NCBI RefSeq assembly: GCF_025359345.1
Contig: NZ_JANYGQ010000009.1
Location: 62,001 to 126,000 of the forward strand
Length of the DNA: 64,000 nt
Reading direction: 5' to 3'
From: Mucilaginibacter sp.
GTDB taxonomy: Bacteria > Bacteroidota > Bacteroidia > Sphingobacteriales > Sphingobacteriaceae
Position 1 is the stretch's first letter, and every line of letters begins with the position of its first letter. A program made the translations under genes and the position numbers. This document shows, piece by piece, positions 28,155 to 36,195 of this stretch. Below the pieces are notes generated by a model. The model worked only from the letters and a program-made list of their open reading frames with translations, ran no database searches and was not told the DNA's origin.

Positions 28155-28277
28155 AATTAAGAGTCAAGAAACAGTAGCTGAGAATCAAGAACCAAAAGTC
28201 AAGAATCAAGATAGAAAAATCAGAACTACAATGAGACTTTGACCTTTCACCTTTCGCCTTTAACCTTTCACCTCTCC
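28155..28277. repeat. Two short tandem arrays in the nuoL-nuoM gap
   Basis: 28155-28213 repeats AGTCAAG/AATCAAG units (family of 14.7 and 18.4 kb). 28236-28277 repeats CCTTTCA-type units with a 7-9 nt period and reaches the nuoL stop. The two arms are not complementary to each other, but both are purine-rich when read outward from their gene, as in the paired loci. Confidence 0.6.
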
Positions 28278-30377
28278 TCATATCAATGTTGTTAAAATAA
28301 ATATTACCAAAATAACCACCAGCATACTGTAAATATAATACTGCACCTTACCACCCTGGAAACGGCGTGCAAAGTTACCAATGGATTGTACTACAGCTAC
28401 TATCAAATTTAAAAAGCCGTCTATGATGTACCTGTCAGTCCACATCGCAGCTTTTGCCAGTGACATGCCCGCATAAGCCACGGAATGAATAAAACCGTCG
28501 ATCACCCGCCTGTCTAATCTGAAGGTGGCCCGGCCCATAGCCAGCACCGGTATTACGATGTACTTTTTGTATATATCGTCAAAATACCATTCGTTTGCTG
28601 ATAGCCTGTAAAGCATGCTGGTTTGCGAAAAAGGGTTTAGCTTTTGTTTTGCATAAATACGGTACGCGGCATATATAACCAGCACACTGAAAATATTTAC
28701 ACCAACCGGTACAATAACATGAAACAGGCCCTCAGCAGTGGCAGAGCCTGGTTGCCACATGCCATGATAAAGCCATGACTGCTCATAGCTGAATGGATTA
28801 AACGAAAATACGGGGAACAGGCTGCCAGCCGCTAAAAACAACAACGGGACGGCGTAGCGCCAACCGCCATCGCCGATATGCAGTTTAATGCCAGGGAAAC
28901 GTTCCTGCAGCCTTAAATCGCCGAAAAATACTTTTGTGATAAGCCTTATCACGTAAAACGCCGTTAACCACGTGGTAAGTATTGCAAATGCCGGGATGAG
29001 CACAAATATCCAGCCTTTGCCTTGCGACCATTGGAAGGCCTGAATTAAAACTCCATCTTTTGATAAATAGCCTGATGTAAACGGCAGTCCGATGAGCGCC
29101 AGTCCGCCAATAAGGGCGGCAATAAATGTGATCGGCATTTTTTTGCGCAGGCCGCCCATGTTCTGGATATTTTGCGGATCAATGTCGAGTTTGTTGTCAT
29201 CCCGTATATGCGCCATCTCATGGATAACTATACCCGCCACCAAAAATAACAGGCACTTAAAAAATGCATGCGTTACCAGGTGAAACAACGACGACGAATA
29301 AGCGCCTATGCCCATAGCCATTACCATATAGCCCAACTGCGATATGGTGGAGTACGCCAATATCCTTTTTAAATCGTTTTGGGTGAGCGCAACGGTTGCC
29401 GCCATAAAAGCTGTAAAGCAGCCGACAACCGCCAATATATTTAGCTCGATACCATTAAACATAGGGTAAACCCGGCCCAATAAAAACACGCCGGCGGCAA
29501 CCATGGTTGCCGCGTGGATTAATGCCGAAACCGATGTTGGCCCTTCCATGGCGTCAGGCAGCCATGTATGCAATGGAAATTGTGCCGACTTTGCCGCAAC
29601 AGCTAAAAATATCCCTATAAAGGCTACGAACTGCCAAATGTCATCCAAATGGTATGATACACCCGGAATGGTAAATGAGCCCGTCAACGGCGAATACCAC
29701 TCGCCTTTATTATAAACTGTTATTGCTTTGATAATGGAATGGTCGCCAAAAAGTATGTTGATGTCAAATGTGTGGAACGTGGCGTAGATGATCAAGATGG
29801 CGGTTAGCAGGCCAATGTCCCCTATCCGGTTCATGATAAATGCTTTTTTATTTGCCTGGACTGCTTTATGGCGACTGAACCAAAAGCCAATCAGCAGGTA
29901 TGATGAAAAACCCACAAGTTCCCAGGCGATATAGAATAGCACCAGGTTATCAACCACTACCAGCGCCAGCATGCTGAAACAAAAAAAGCTAAGGAAAGCA
30001 AAATAACGGTTATAGCCGGCATCGTCCTTCATGTAGGCCATGGAGTAAATATGCACCGGCAGCGCGATCAGGTTAACCAGCAACAACATCAATACCGAAA
30101 GGTTATTCAGCAAAACTCCGGCGTAAACCTGTGTATCGCCAACCGTAAACCACGCGAATTGCTGGTGCACTAAATGCCCGGTGTTCCAAACTTTTGAAAA
30201 TATGGTTACGGATAATACACAGCTCAACAAAATAGCCAATGTAGATACCCAGCCGGTTATTTTATTGTGTTTACCGGGAATAACCAGGTTAATTAAAAAG
30301 GCAAGCAAAGGCAGCAACACTGCTCCGAGTGTAAATTTTATGGTAAGGGTATCTATGGCTTGTAAAAAGTTGTTCAA
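28278..30377 (-). CDS. nuoL: NADH-quinone oxidoreductase subunit L
   Basis: Largest antiporter-like subunit of complex I with the long lateral helix; 699 residues from a TTG start at 30377 (NNFLQAIDTLTIKF). The longer frame to 30455 runs through a palindromic repeat and is not expected to be translated. Motifs: FFCFSMLALVVVDNLVLFYIAWELVGFSSYLLIGFW, FPLHTWLPDAMEGPTSVSALIHAATMVAAGVFLLGRVYP, and RILAYSTISQLGYMVMAMG. The C-terminal amphipathic helix and last span are present (ending IYSMLVVILVIFILTTLI). Start codon choice is less sure than the identity. Confidence 0.93.
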   Translation of the reverse strand: MNNFLQAIDTLTIKFTLGAVLLPLLAFLINLVIPGKHNKITGWVSTLAILLSCVLSVTIFSKVWNTGHLVHQQFAWFTVGDTQVYAGVLLNNLSVLMLLLVNLIALPVHIYSMAYMKDDAGYNRYFAFLSFFCFSMLALVVVDNLVLFYIAWELVGFSSYLLIGFWFSRHKAVQANKKAFIMNRIGDIGLLTAILIIYATFHTFDINILFGDHSIIKAITVYNKGEWYSPLTGSFTIPGVSYHLDDIWQFVAFIGIFLAVAAKSAQFPLHTWLPDAMEGPTSVSALIHAATMVAAGVFLLGRVYPMFNGIELNILAVVGCFTAFMAATVALTQNDLKRILAYSTISQLGYMVMAMGIGAYSSSLFHLVTHAFFKCLLFLVAGIVIHEMAHIRDDNKLDIDPQNIQNMGGLRKKMPITFIAALIGGLALIGLPFTSGYLSKDGVLIQAFQWSQGKGWIFVLIPAFAILTTWLTAFYVIRLITKVFFGDLRLQERFPGIKLHIGDGGWRYAVPLLFLAAGSLFPVFSFNPFSYEQSWLYHGMWQPGSATAEGLFHVIVPVGVNIFSVLVIYAAYRIYAKQKLNPFSQTSMLYRLSANEWYFDDIYKKYIVIPVLAMGRATFRLDRRVIDGFIHSVAYAGMSLAKAAMWTDRYIIDGFLNLIVAVVQSIGNFARRFQGGKVQYYIYSMLVVILVIFILTTLI

Positions 30378-30394
30378 TTCAAATATTTTCCTTT

Positions 30395-30471
30395 GTAGAG
30401 ACACAATACTTTTGTCTCTTATTTTACATTCAATACCAATTATCCGGAGACGCAAAATATTGCGTCTCTAC
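30395..30471. repeat. Two-hairpin palindromic element (GTAGAGAC... MITE/REP-like)
   Basis: 77 bp beginning GTAGAGACACAATA and ending TATTGCGTCTCTAC, so the ends are inverted repeats with one mismatch. Each half also folds on itself (GAGAC/GTCTC at 30398-30419; GGAGACGCAA/TTGCGTCTC at 30446-30469). Similar GTAGAGACGC palindromes are common in Bacteroidota and cyanobacterial genomes (from memory). It provides the TAG stop of the plug-like gene and fills the gap before nuoL. Confidence 0.75.
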
Positions 30472-31298
30472 TTTTCATTTTTTGTCCTGATAGCTAAAAC
30501 AGAATTAGGAAGATTTGCAAACTTAATATCATTAAGAAAAGACACCTTCTTTATTTTCTTAACCGGCACTTCATATAATATCTTTATTATTTCCGCCGGT
30601 TCTCCAGCTAGCTGCTTACTATCCAGCATGTACAAGATGCCAGTGTCATTATTGCCATGTGCCTGTAAGTAATCTTTATAAGCTTTTGAAAAACCGGCTA
30701 ATTTAGTTTGATATTTTTTTATGGCATATTTCTTTGTCGTAACCAATACCGTTTCGTACCTGTTGTTACTCTCAAAATACCGGGCAATTTTATCGGGTTT
30801 GAGAACCGTAATATCCAAAATTTCATCTGGATTAACTCCGTTTAATTTACTGTTAGAAAGCTCGCCGTCTATCACGAACTGGGCTTTGTCGTCAAATTTT
30901 GAAGTGTCTTTATAAATTGTATCCCTGGTTTGCACAACCGGTGGTGGTAGCGGCGCATCAGGGTCCGGCCCGGGCAAACCTGCATTCGTTGATATCAATA
31001 CCGCACCGTTCTTTCCTTTTTCACCGTATATTTTTATCGCATCTACGGGTTTCAAAACATCTATGCTTAAAACATCTTCGGACCTCAGCCCCTTAAAGCC
31101 TTCATTTGATAAGCTATCTTTCAACTCATCTCCATTGATAAAGAATAGTGGATTGCCCTTACTTAAATCCTTTTTTAATTGCTCAAAACTAACTCCTTTG
31201 AGTTTTTTTGCTATATCATTTTTTGTCGTGGCGTCACCTTGCGCTAAAGCGCCAAAATACACAAACAATAAAACAATCAAGCAATACAATCTTTTCAT
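30468..31298 (-). CDS. Exported protein with TonB-receptor plug-like repeats
   Basis: 276 residues; signal peptide ending ALAQ. The body has up to three copies of a motif resembling the plug domain of SusC/TonB-dependent receptors: SIDVLKPVDAIKIYGEKGKNGAVLISTNAG (about 76-106), DITVLKPDKIARYFESNNRYETVLVTTKK (about 160-190), and a weaker one at the C-terminus (about 240-274, ending SVLAIRTKN). There is no beta-barrel, so it is a stand-alone plug-like periplasmic protein. It lies 3 bp after nuoK and before nuoL, in the complex I operon. Role unknown. The stop codon lies in a palindromic repeat. Confidence 0.75.
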   Translation of the reverse strand: MKRLYCLIVLLFVYFGALAQGDATTKNDIAKKLKGVSFEQLKKDLSKGNPLFFINGDELKDSLSNEGFKGLRSEDVLSIDVLKPVDAIKIYGEKGKNGAVLISTNAGLPGPDPDAPLPPPVVQTRDTIYKDTSKFDDKAQFVIDGELSNSKLNGVNPDEILDITVLKPDKIARYFESNNRYETVLVTTKKYAIKKYQTKLAGFSKAYKDYLQAHGNNDTGILYMLDSKQLAGEPAEIIKILYEVPVKKIKKVSFLNDIKFANLPNSVLAIRTKNEK

Positions 31299-31301
31299 CG
31301 C

Positions 31302-31607
31302 TCACTCCCCCAATTTATCAATACTTCCCGGATCAATGGTTTTGTATTGCTTATACACATTTAAAATTATGGCCAGTGCTACGGCTGTTGTTGCTGCTGC
31401 AAGGACGATGGCAAACAGCGCAAACATTTGGCCGCCGTTATTAATACGGTCGTATTTGCTGAAGGCTACCAGGTTCAATATAGCGCCGTTCAGCATCAGC
31501 TCAATGCCTATCAATACCTGTATGGCGTTTTGTTTGGATACGATCATATACAAACCAACGCAAAACAGCACGGCGCTTACCACCAGGAAATCGGTTAATG
31601 ATATCAT
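31302..31607 (-). CDS. nuoK: NADH-quinone oxidoreductase subunit K
   Basis: Small complex I membrane subunit, 101 residues, three spans. Signature VLIGIELMLNGAILNLVAFSKY contains the conserved membrane Glu used in proton transfer; a second Glu-bearing span is replaced by the usual ALFAIVLAAATTAVALAIIL. Overlaps the end of nuoJ by 4 bp, as normal in nuo operons. Confidence 0.96.
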   Translation of the reverse strand: MISLTDFLVVSAVLFCVGLYMIVSKQNAIQVLIGIELMLNGAILNLVAFSKYDRINNGGQMFALFAIVLAAATTAVALAIILNVYKQYKTIDPGSIDKLGE

Positions 31608-32152
31608 GCGCTACGCCCCTTTCGTGATAAATGTGCCGCGCCAACCAGCGCTACCATCAGTAAAACCGAGATCGCCTCAAAAGGAAGCAGGTATTTGGTC
31701 ATTAAATTTATGCCGATGTTCTCTGTCATGGATGAATTGGGCAATATCATATTATGCGTTGCCTGCGCTTTTTTAACCCAACCTAAGTTATCAGCATCCA
31801 GCTTAAAGATCATGTTCAACAGCACAATTAAAAACAGACCGGCCAGCAACAATGCAGGCAATTTATTTATGCTGATAAATTTGCTGCGCAGCTCGCCTAT
31901 TGCATTCAGCGTTTCTTTGCCCGATAGCATAAAGGCAAACAATATCAAAACCAGGATTCCGCCGACGTATATTACAATTTGAGTTATCGCCACAAAATCA
32001 GCCAGTGCAAGCACATATAATCCTGCCAAAGCAAACAGTGTTATAAAAAACATAAAGATACTGCGCACCAGGTTTTTCGTAGCCGCCACAAACACCGCAG
32101 AGGCTGTGGCAATAAACGCCATCACATAAAATAGTACCTTTACTAAACTCAT
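31604..32152 (-). CDS. nuoJ: NADH-quinone oxidoreductase subunit J
   Basis: Complex I membrane subunit, 182 residues, five spans. FVAATKNLVRSIFMFFITLFALAGLYVLALADFVAITQIVIYVGGILVLILFAFML is the conserved core, including the ADFVA..QxxVYVGGI motif. Overlaps nuoI and nuoK by 4 bp each, consistent with coupled translation. Confidence 0.96.
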   Translation of the reverse strand: MSLVKVLFYVMAFIATASAVFVAATKNLVRSIFMFFITLFALAGLYVLALADFVAITQIVIYVGGILVLILFAFMLSGKETLNAIGELRSKFISINKLPALLLAGLFLIVLLNMIFKLDADNLGWVKKAQATHNMILPNSSMTENIGINLMTKYLLPFEAISVLLMVALVGAAHLSRKGRSA

Positions 32153-32736
32153 GCGCCGCCCTCCTCTTTCTTTTGCATCGCAGCTAATTTAGCCGCCTGC
32201 CGCTCTGCCTGCTGTTTATCAAACTCAGCCCGTTTTTCAGCAGCCATTTCGGGCGACATATCCGAAAACTGGTAAGTAAGGTCGCTTAGCTGAAAAACCG
32301 TTTTATCGTACTGGTTAGTCATTACAATACACTCCGTTGGGCAAACAATGGTACACAGGCCGCAATACATACACTTGGCCATATCGATATCAAACTTGGC
32401 GGCATACAGCCTCTTGGTTGTACCGTCGGATGTTTGTCCGATTGCCTCCGTTGCTTTTATCGATTCGATATCGATACAGTTAACCGGGCAAACCTTGGCA
32501 CAAAGGTCGCACACAATGCAGTCATCCATCTCCACATCCAGCTGGTAACGCCCCACCTCGGGGATTGGCAGTTTTTGATGCGGATATTGAATGGTATTGG
32601 TGCCTTCCAGCTGCTTAAAGTAATTAGCGTCACTTGCAGGCAGCGGCTCACGCTTTTTGTGCGAAGCAAACAGGTGCCTTAAGGTAATGGATAATCCCTT
32701 TAATGCCGAAGTAAAACCTTTTATTGTGTTGGTCAT
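32149..32736 (-). CDS. nuoI: NADH-quinone oxidoreductase subunit I (2x[4Fe-4S])
   Basis: Peripheral-arm subunit carrying clusters N6a/N6b. 195 residues. Two ferredoxin motifs are intact: CIVCDLCAKVCPVNCI and CMYCGLCTIVCPTECI. The C-terminal 40 residues are a charged extension (AEKRAEFDKQQAERQAAKLAAMQKKEE), longer than in proteobacterial NuoI. Its start codon ATGACC is the last unit of an 8-nt tandem array (ATGACTCA type) that occupies the gap to nuoH. Confidence 0.96.
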   Translation of the reverse strand: MTNTIKGFTSALKGLSITLRHLFASHKKREPLPASDANYFKQLEGTNTIQYPHQKLPIPEVGRYQLDVEMDDCIVCDLCAKVCPVNCIDIESIKATEAIGQTSDGTTKRLYAAKFDIDMAKCMYCGLCTIVCPTECIVMTNQYDKTVFQLSDLTYQFSDMSPEMAAEKRAEFDKQQAERQAAKLAAMQKKEEGGA

Positions 32737-32819
32737 TGAGTCATTAGGTCATTGAGTCATTATCTTTTCGGCCGCATTTAAAAATGACTTAATGACCGAA
32801 TGATATAATGACTATAATA
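32732..32819. repeat. Paired inverted octamer array (ATGACTCA family)
   Basis: Minus-strand reading: four 8-nt units of the form ATGACTCA/ATGACCTA, the last being the nuoI start codon. On the nuoH side (about 32783-32812) four TCATTxxx units, also at an 8-nt period, give the reverse complement and end about 8 bp before the nuoH stop. The array is inside an operon. Confidence 0.8.
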
Positions 32820-32820
32820 A

Positions 32821-33891
32821 TTACATTAAAAATAATCGCCACACTCCCGATATTAGCATACAAGCAAAAGCCAGGGGTGTCAATACCTTCCAGCACAGGG
32901 TCATCAATTGATCAACCCGGAAGCGCGGGAGTGTCCACCGTATCCACATTTGTATACCTACCAAGGCAAGTGTTTTAATCGCTATCCATATAATACCCCA
33001 GCCCGCGCCCGTTGTCCATGTGGCTAAATGCACCGGGCCAATATTGGGCAACGGTGTGTTCCAGGCTCCTAAAAACAATATCACCCCAACCATTGACACC
33101 AAAAACATCATAGAATATTCCGCCAAAAAGACCAGCGCAAACCGTAACCCAGTGTATTCAGTGTGGAAACCGGCCACCAGTTCAGATTCTGCTTCGGGTA
33201 TATCAAAGGGCGCCCGGTTGCTTTCGGCGAGCGAGGCTATAAAGTAAATTACAAAAGCTATCAATAAATGCGGGGCCCGGAAAACATTCCACGCAAAAAA
33301 GCCGCCGATGGATGATACATCCCAAAAGCCCGCAAATTTCGTTGTTTCGTTTGCGAGGATACCCTGTTGCGCGGCTATATCCTGCAGGTTCAAGGTCTGG
33401 GCTATCATCACCACTGAAATAATGGCAAACCCGGCTGGTATCTCGTATGATATGATCTGCGCCGCCGACCGCATAGCACCCAATATGGCGAATTTATTGT
33501 TCGATCCCCAGCCTGCCATTAAGATCCCCAGCGTTTCTATCGATATGACGGCAAACACGTAATACAAGCCCAGGTTAAGTTTTGCAGGAACCAATCCCGG
33601 CCCCCACGGTAAGGCTGCAAAGCCAAGGTAAACAGCTATAAAAATAATGGCCGGAGCTAAAATAAACAGCAGTTTATCGGCGGCGGCGGGGGTTATCAGT
33701 TCCTTTTGCAGCATTTTTAAAATGTCGGCAAAGGTTTGCAGCGAACCATATTTGCCTGTTTCGGTCGGACCAAGCCTGTCCTGTATAAATGCTGAAACCT
33801 TTCGTTCAGCGTAAACACCAAAAAGTGCAAACAAAGCCGAAAAACCAAACAGTCCTATCGCAATAATAAAATATGTGATATAAAAATTCAA
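32821..33891 (-). CDS. nuoH: NADH-quinone oxidoreductase subunit H
   Basis: Membrane subunit at the quinone site of complex I, 356 residues, eight or nine spans. Motifs: YAERKVSAFIQDRLGPTETG (quinone-chamber loop), AGWGSNNKFAILGAMRSAAQIISYEIPAGF, and SLAESNRAPFDIPEAESELVAGFHTEYTG. It is the first complex I gene of this cluster; nuoA-G do not precede it (murI does), so the peripheral-arm genes must be elsewhere. Confidence 0.96.
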   Translation of the reverse strand: MNFYITYFIIAIGLFGFSALFALFGVYAERKVSAFIQDRLGPTETGKYGSLQTFADILKMLQKELITPAAADKLLFILAPAIIFIAVYLGFAALPWGPGLVPAKLNLGLYYVFAVISIETLGILMAGWGSNNKFAILGAMRSAAQIISYEIPAGFAIISVVMIAQTLNLQDIAAQQGILANETTKFAGFWDVSSIGGFFAWNVFRAPHLLIAFVIYFIASLAESNRAPFDIPEAESELVAGFHTEYTGLRFALVFLAEYSMMFLVSMVGVILFLGAWNTPLPNIGPVHLATWTTGAGWGIIWIAIKTLALVGIQMWIRWTLPRFRVDQLMTLCWKVLTPLAFACMLISGVWRLFLM

Positions 33892-33923
33892 TCCCTTTGC
33901 TTTAGCTGCAAACTTAGTGATTT

Positions 33924-33982
33924 TGGTTGATTAAGTTGAACGGTGTTGAATAGTTGATAAGATTGGTAGGGTTAGTTGGGTA
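33924..33982. repeat. Short tandem array (GTTGATTAAG family), upstream of nuoH
   Basis: Five or six 8-10-nt units of TTGATTAAG/TTGAATAG/TTGATAAGA type. Same family as 7681-7757 and 44319-44412. A complementary arm was not found here. The remaining part of the 33892-34202 gap is AT-rich and ends with the murI terminator. Confidence 0.55.
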
Positions 33983-34117
33983 TTGTTGCAATAATTACCG
34001 GCGGCCCAAATGAATTTCACCTGGTGGTGCATTTGTTGGGTTCACATGGTTTACACTTTTTAACTGTAAATCCAAATTAAGTATTTGATAATCAATTATT
34101 TAATTTAAATTTCAGTG

Positions 34118-34150
34118 AAAAAGTGGGTTTACAGTGTAAACCCACTTTTT
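34118..34150 (-). terminator. Strong hairpin terminator after murI
   Basis: 34118-34133 (AAAAAGTGGGTTTACA) and 34135-34150 are perfect reverse complements around a single central G. T-runs on both strands make it potentially bidirectional. It lies 53 bp after the murI stop. A partial copy of the same sequence is at about 34050-34075. Confidence 0.8.
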
Positions 34151-34202
34151 GCCGTCAAATACCAAACTCACCAGTACAGCATTTTTTCGGCTTGATGGCT
34201 AC

Positions 34203-35036
34203 CTAGCATTTTATTTCCGCAAAGCCAGATTGTACTTTGGCCCCAAAAAACAATTCACCATAAAAATCAAAATCGGCGGTATCATCTGTAGTGGTAAAAA
34301 ATCGCTGGGTTTTACCTGTGCTAATACTACTCTCCATTTCGGGATGGCGTTGAAGGTAGTCCACCAGGCTGTGAGCTACAATATCCCCCTGCGATACCAC
34401 TTGTATATTGGCGGGCAGGTATGCTGTTATTTTTTGTTGTATCAGCGGGTAATGGGTACAGGCCAGCAAAAGCGTATCGATGTTTGCAGATTGCGCCAAA
34501 ACCTGGTCCAGGTATTTTTGTACAAAATAGTCGGCGCCGGGCTTGTCGTATTCACCATTTTCAATCAGCGGAACCCAAAGCGGACAGGCTTGCTGATGTA
34601 CTTTTACGTCCGGAAAAAACTTACCAATTTCCATTTTGTACGATTCGGACTGTATTGTGCCTTTCGTACCTAACACCCCTATTTCTTTTGTTTTGGTATA
34701 GTTGCCAATTACTTCGGCCGTTGGCCTTATAACACCCAACACCCGTTTGGCCGGATCCTGGCCTTTCAAATCAAGTTGCTGTATATTACGCAGCGCCTTG
34801 GCCGATGCTGTATTACATGCCAGTATAACCAGCGGGCACCCTTGTTTAAACAACCATTGTACACACTCCCAGGTGTACTGGTGAATGGTCTGGAACGAAC
34901 GGTTGCCATAGGGCGTCCTGGCGGTATCGCCCAAATAAATATAGTCGTACTGTGGCAATTGGTTAAATATGGAACGAAAGACCGTCAGGCCGCCATACCC
35001 CGAATCAAAAATGCCAATAGGCTTATTGTTTACCAT
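34203..35036 (-). CDS. murI: Glutamate racemase
   Basis: Makes D-glutamate for peptidoglycan. 277 residues. N-terminal IGIFDSGYGGLTVFRSI, YLGDTARTPYG, and the two catalytic cysteines in LACNTASA (about 76) and LLACTHYPLI (about 190). Start set at the ATG 35036; the upstream GTG (35042) overlaps the -7 element. The gene follows the ompH genes after a terminator, so it is a separate transcript. Confidence 0.95.
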   Translation of the reverse strand: MVNNKPIGIFDSGYGGLTVFRSIFNQLPQYDYIYLGDTARTPYGNRSFQTIHQYTWECVQWLFKQGCPLVILACNTASAKALRNIQQLDLKGQDPAKRVLGVIRPTAEVIGNYTKTKEIGVLGTKGTIQSESYKMEIGKFFPDVKVHQQACPLWVPLIENGEYDKPGADYFVQKYLDQVLAQSANIDTLLLACTHYPLIQQKITAYLPANIQVVSQGDIVAHSLVDYLQRHPEMESSISTGKTQRFFTTTDDTADFDFYGELFFGAKVQSGFAEIKC

Positions 35037-35041
35037 CTGCA

Positions 35042-35049
35042 CAAAAATA
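35042..35049 (-). promoter_or_regulatory. -7 promoter element of murI, overlapping a terminator tail
   Basis: TATTTTTG on the minus strand, 5 nt before the murI ATG. Its T-rich part is the end of the T-run of the preceding terminator. The spacing implies an almost leaderless mRNA. Confidence 0.5.
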
Positions 35050-35079
35050 AAAAAAGCGCCCCGTATATGGAGGCGCTTT
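35043..35079 (-). terminator. Intrinsic terminator of the uppS-bamA-ompH operon
   Basis: On the minus strand AAAGCGCC ... GGCGCTTT (35079-35072 with 35060-35053) forms an 8-bp stem, followed by TTTTTTTATTTTTG. Located between the second ompH gene and murI. Confidence 0.75.
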
Positions 35080-35101
35080 ATAAATGTTTACCTTCTGTTT
35101 A

Positions 35102-35614
35102 TTATTTAATGCCCAATTTAGCTTTTGCAGCCGCCATCAGGTCATCGCCCGCAGGCGCAACTACAAACTGGGTTTGTGTTGAATTAAGCACATAAGAATA
35201 GCCTTTTTCTTTAGCCACGGCTTCAACGGCAATGCGTGCCTTGTCAGACAATGGCTTAATCAATTCCTGCGATTTTTCGTCGAATTTTTGTTGTGCGCTG
35301 GTATTGTAATCCTGCATGCGTTTTTGGATATCCTGCAATTCAGCTTGTTTGGCAGAACGGGCAGCATCAGTCATGCTGGTTTGTGTTTTCTGAAACTCAG
35401 TACCTTTTGTTTGCAGTTCGGTTTGCATTGCAGCAAGCTCGTCAGTAAATTGTTTTGAGTAAGTATCAAGTGTAGTTTTTACTGTTTTAGCTTCAGGCAT
35501 AGCGCCAATTAATGCGTCAAAATTAATGTAGCCGATTTTAGTTTGGGCTTTGGCAAAGTTGCCTATCGTTAAAAAGCACACTGCAACCAAAGCAACTTTA
35601 AGAAAATTTTTCAT
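35102..35614 (-). CDS. OmpH/Skp-family periplasmic chaperone
   Basis: 170 residues: signal peptide (ends NFAKAQ) and a Skp-like domain: short beta start TKIGYINFDALIGAMPEAK, then a long charged coiled coil (about 45-125, SKQFTDELAAMQTELQTKG) and a C-terminal KARIAVEAVAKEKGYSYVLNSTQTQFV. Skp trimers hold unfolded outer-membrane proteins for BamA. Last gene of the bamA operon and a paralogue of the next gene. Confidence 0.9.
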   Translation of the reverse strand: MKNFLKVALVAVCFLTIGNFAKAQTKIGYINFDALIGAMPEAKTVKTTLDTYSKQFTDELAAMQTELQTKGTEFQKTQTSMTDAARSAKQAELQDIQKRMQDYNTSAQQKFDEKSQELIKPLSDKARIAVEAVAKEKGYSYVLNSTQTQFVVAPAGDDLMAAAKAKLGIK

Positions 35615-35659
35615 TTTTTTTTGTTCTGTGTTTAAATTTAATGGGATAATTATAAAAAT

Positions 35660-36190
35660 TTATTTTGTAGTTTTTGTTGATTTTAAACCAAGCTTTGCTA
35701 AAACGTCCGCACTTTTATCATACCGGGGGTTCGCATATAACATTATCACTTCGCTGTTTTTGTCAAATACCATATCCAGGTTTTCATTCTCGGCAACTGC
35801 CTGTATGGCTTTTGCCATTTTATCCTGTATTGGTTTTATTATTGCGTTACTTTTTGATGCAAGCTCTCCATCCGGACCAAATTTTTGACGCTGAAAATCT
35901 TTTGCTGTTTTTTCTTTATCTGCAATCTCGGCCTCACGTCTCTTCTTCATGTCCGCAGTCATCAACACCTGGTCGGCCTGGTAGGCCTTATATAAGCGGT
36001 CAATTTCCTGGAAACGCTGATCTACCTCTTTTTGCCACGATACCGACAGCGCTTCAATCTGTTTTTGTGCCGATGAATATTCGGGCATTTGTTTTAAAAT
36101 GTACTCCGAGTCAACATAAGCAAACCGTTGTGCAAACGCGCCGGTGACTGTTACTAACGTAAAAAACAGGATGAAAATTGTCTTCTTCAT
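35660..36190 (-). CDS. OmpH/Skp-family periplasmic chaperone (second copy)
   Basis: 176 residues with signal peptide (ends GAFAQ). RFAYVDSEYILKQMPEYSSAQKQIEAL starts the domain; central coiled coil; C-terminus KAIQAVAENENLDMVFDKNSEVIMLYANPRYDKSADVL. It lies 5 bp after bamA. Tandem ompH copies downstream of bamA are the usual arrangement in Bacteroidota. Confidence 0.92.
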   Translation of the reverse strand: MKKTIFILFFTLVTVTGAFAQRFAYVDSEYILKQMPEYSSAQKQIEALSVSWQKEVDQRFQEIDRLYKAYQADQVLMTADMKKRREAEIADKEKTAKDFQRQKFGPDGELASKSNAIIKPIQDKMAKAIQAVAENENLDMVFDKNSEVIMLYANPRYDKSADVLAKLGLKSTKTTK

Positions 36191-36195
36191 TACAA

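Noticed and set aside
28278..30455. nuoL starting at 30455
   Set aside because: The extra 26 residues are encoded by the palindromic element; the family begins with the hydrophobic segment after 30377.
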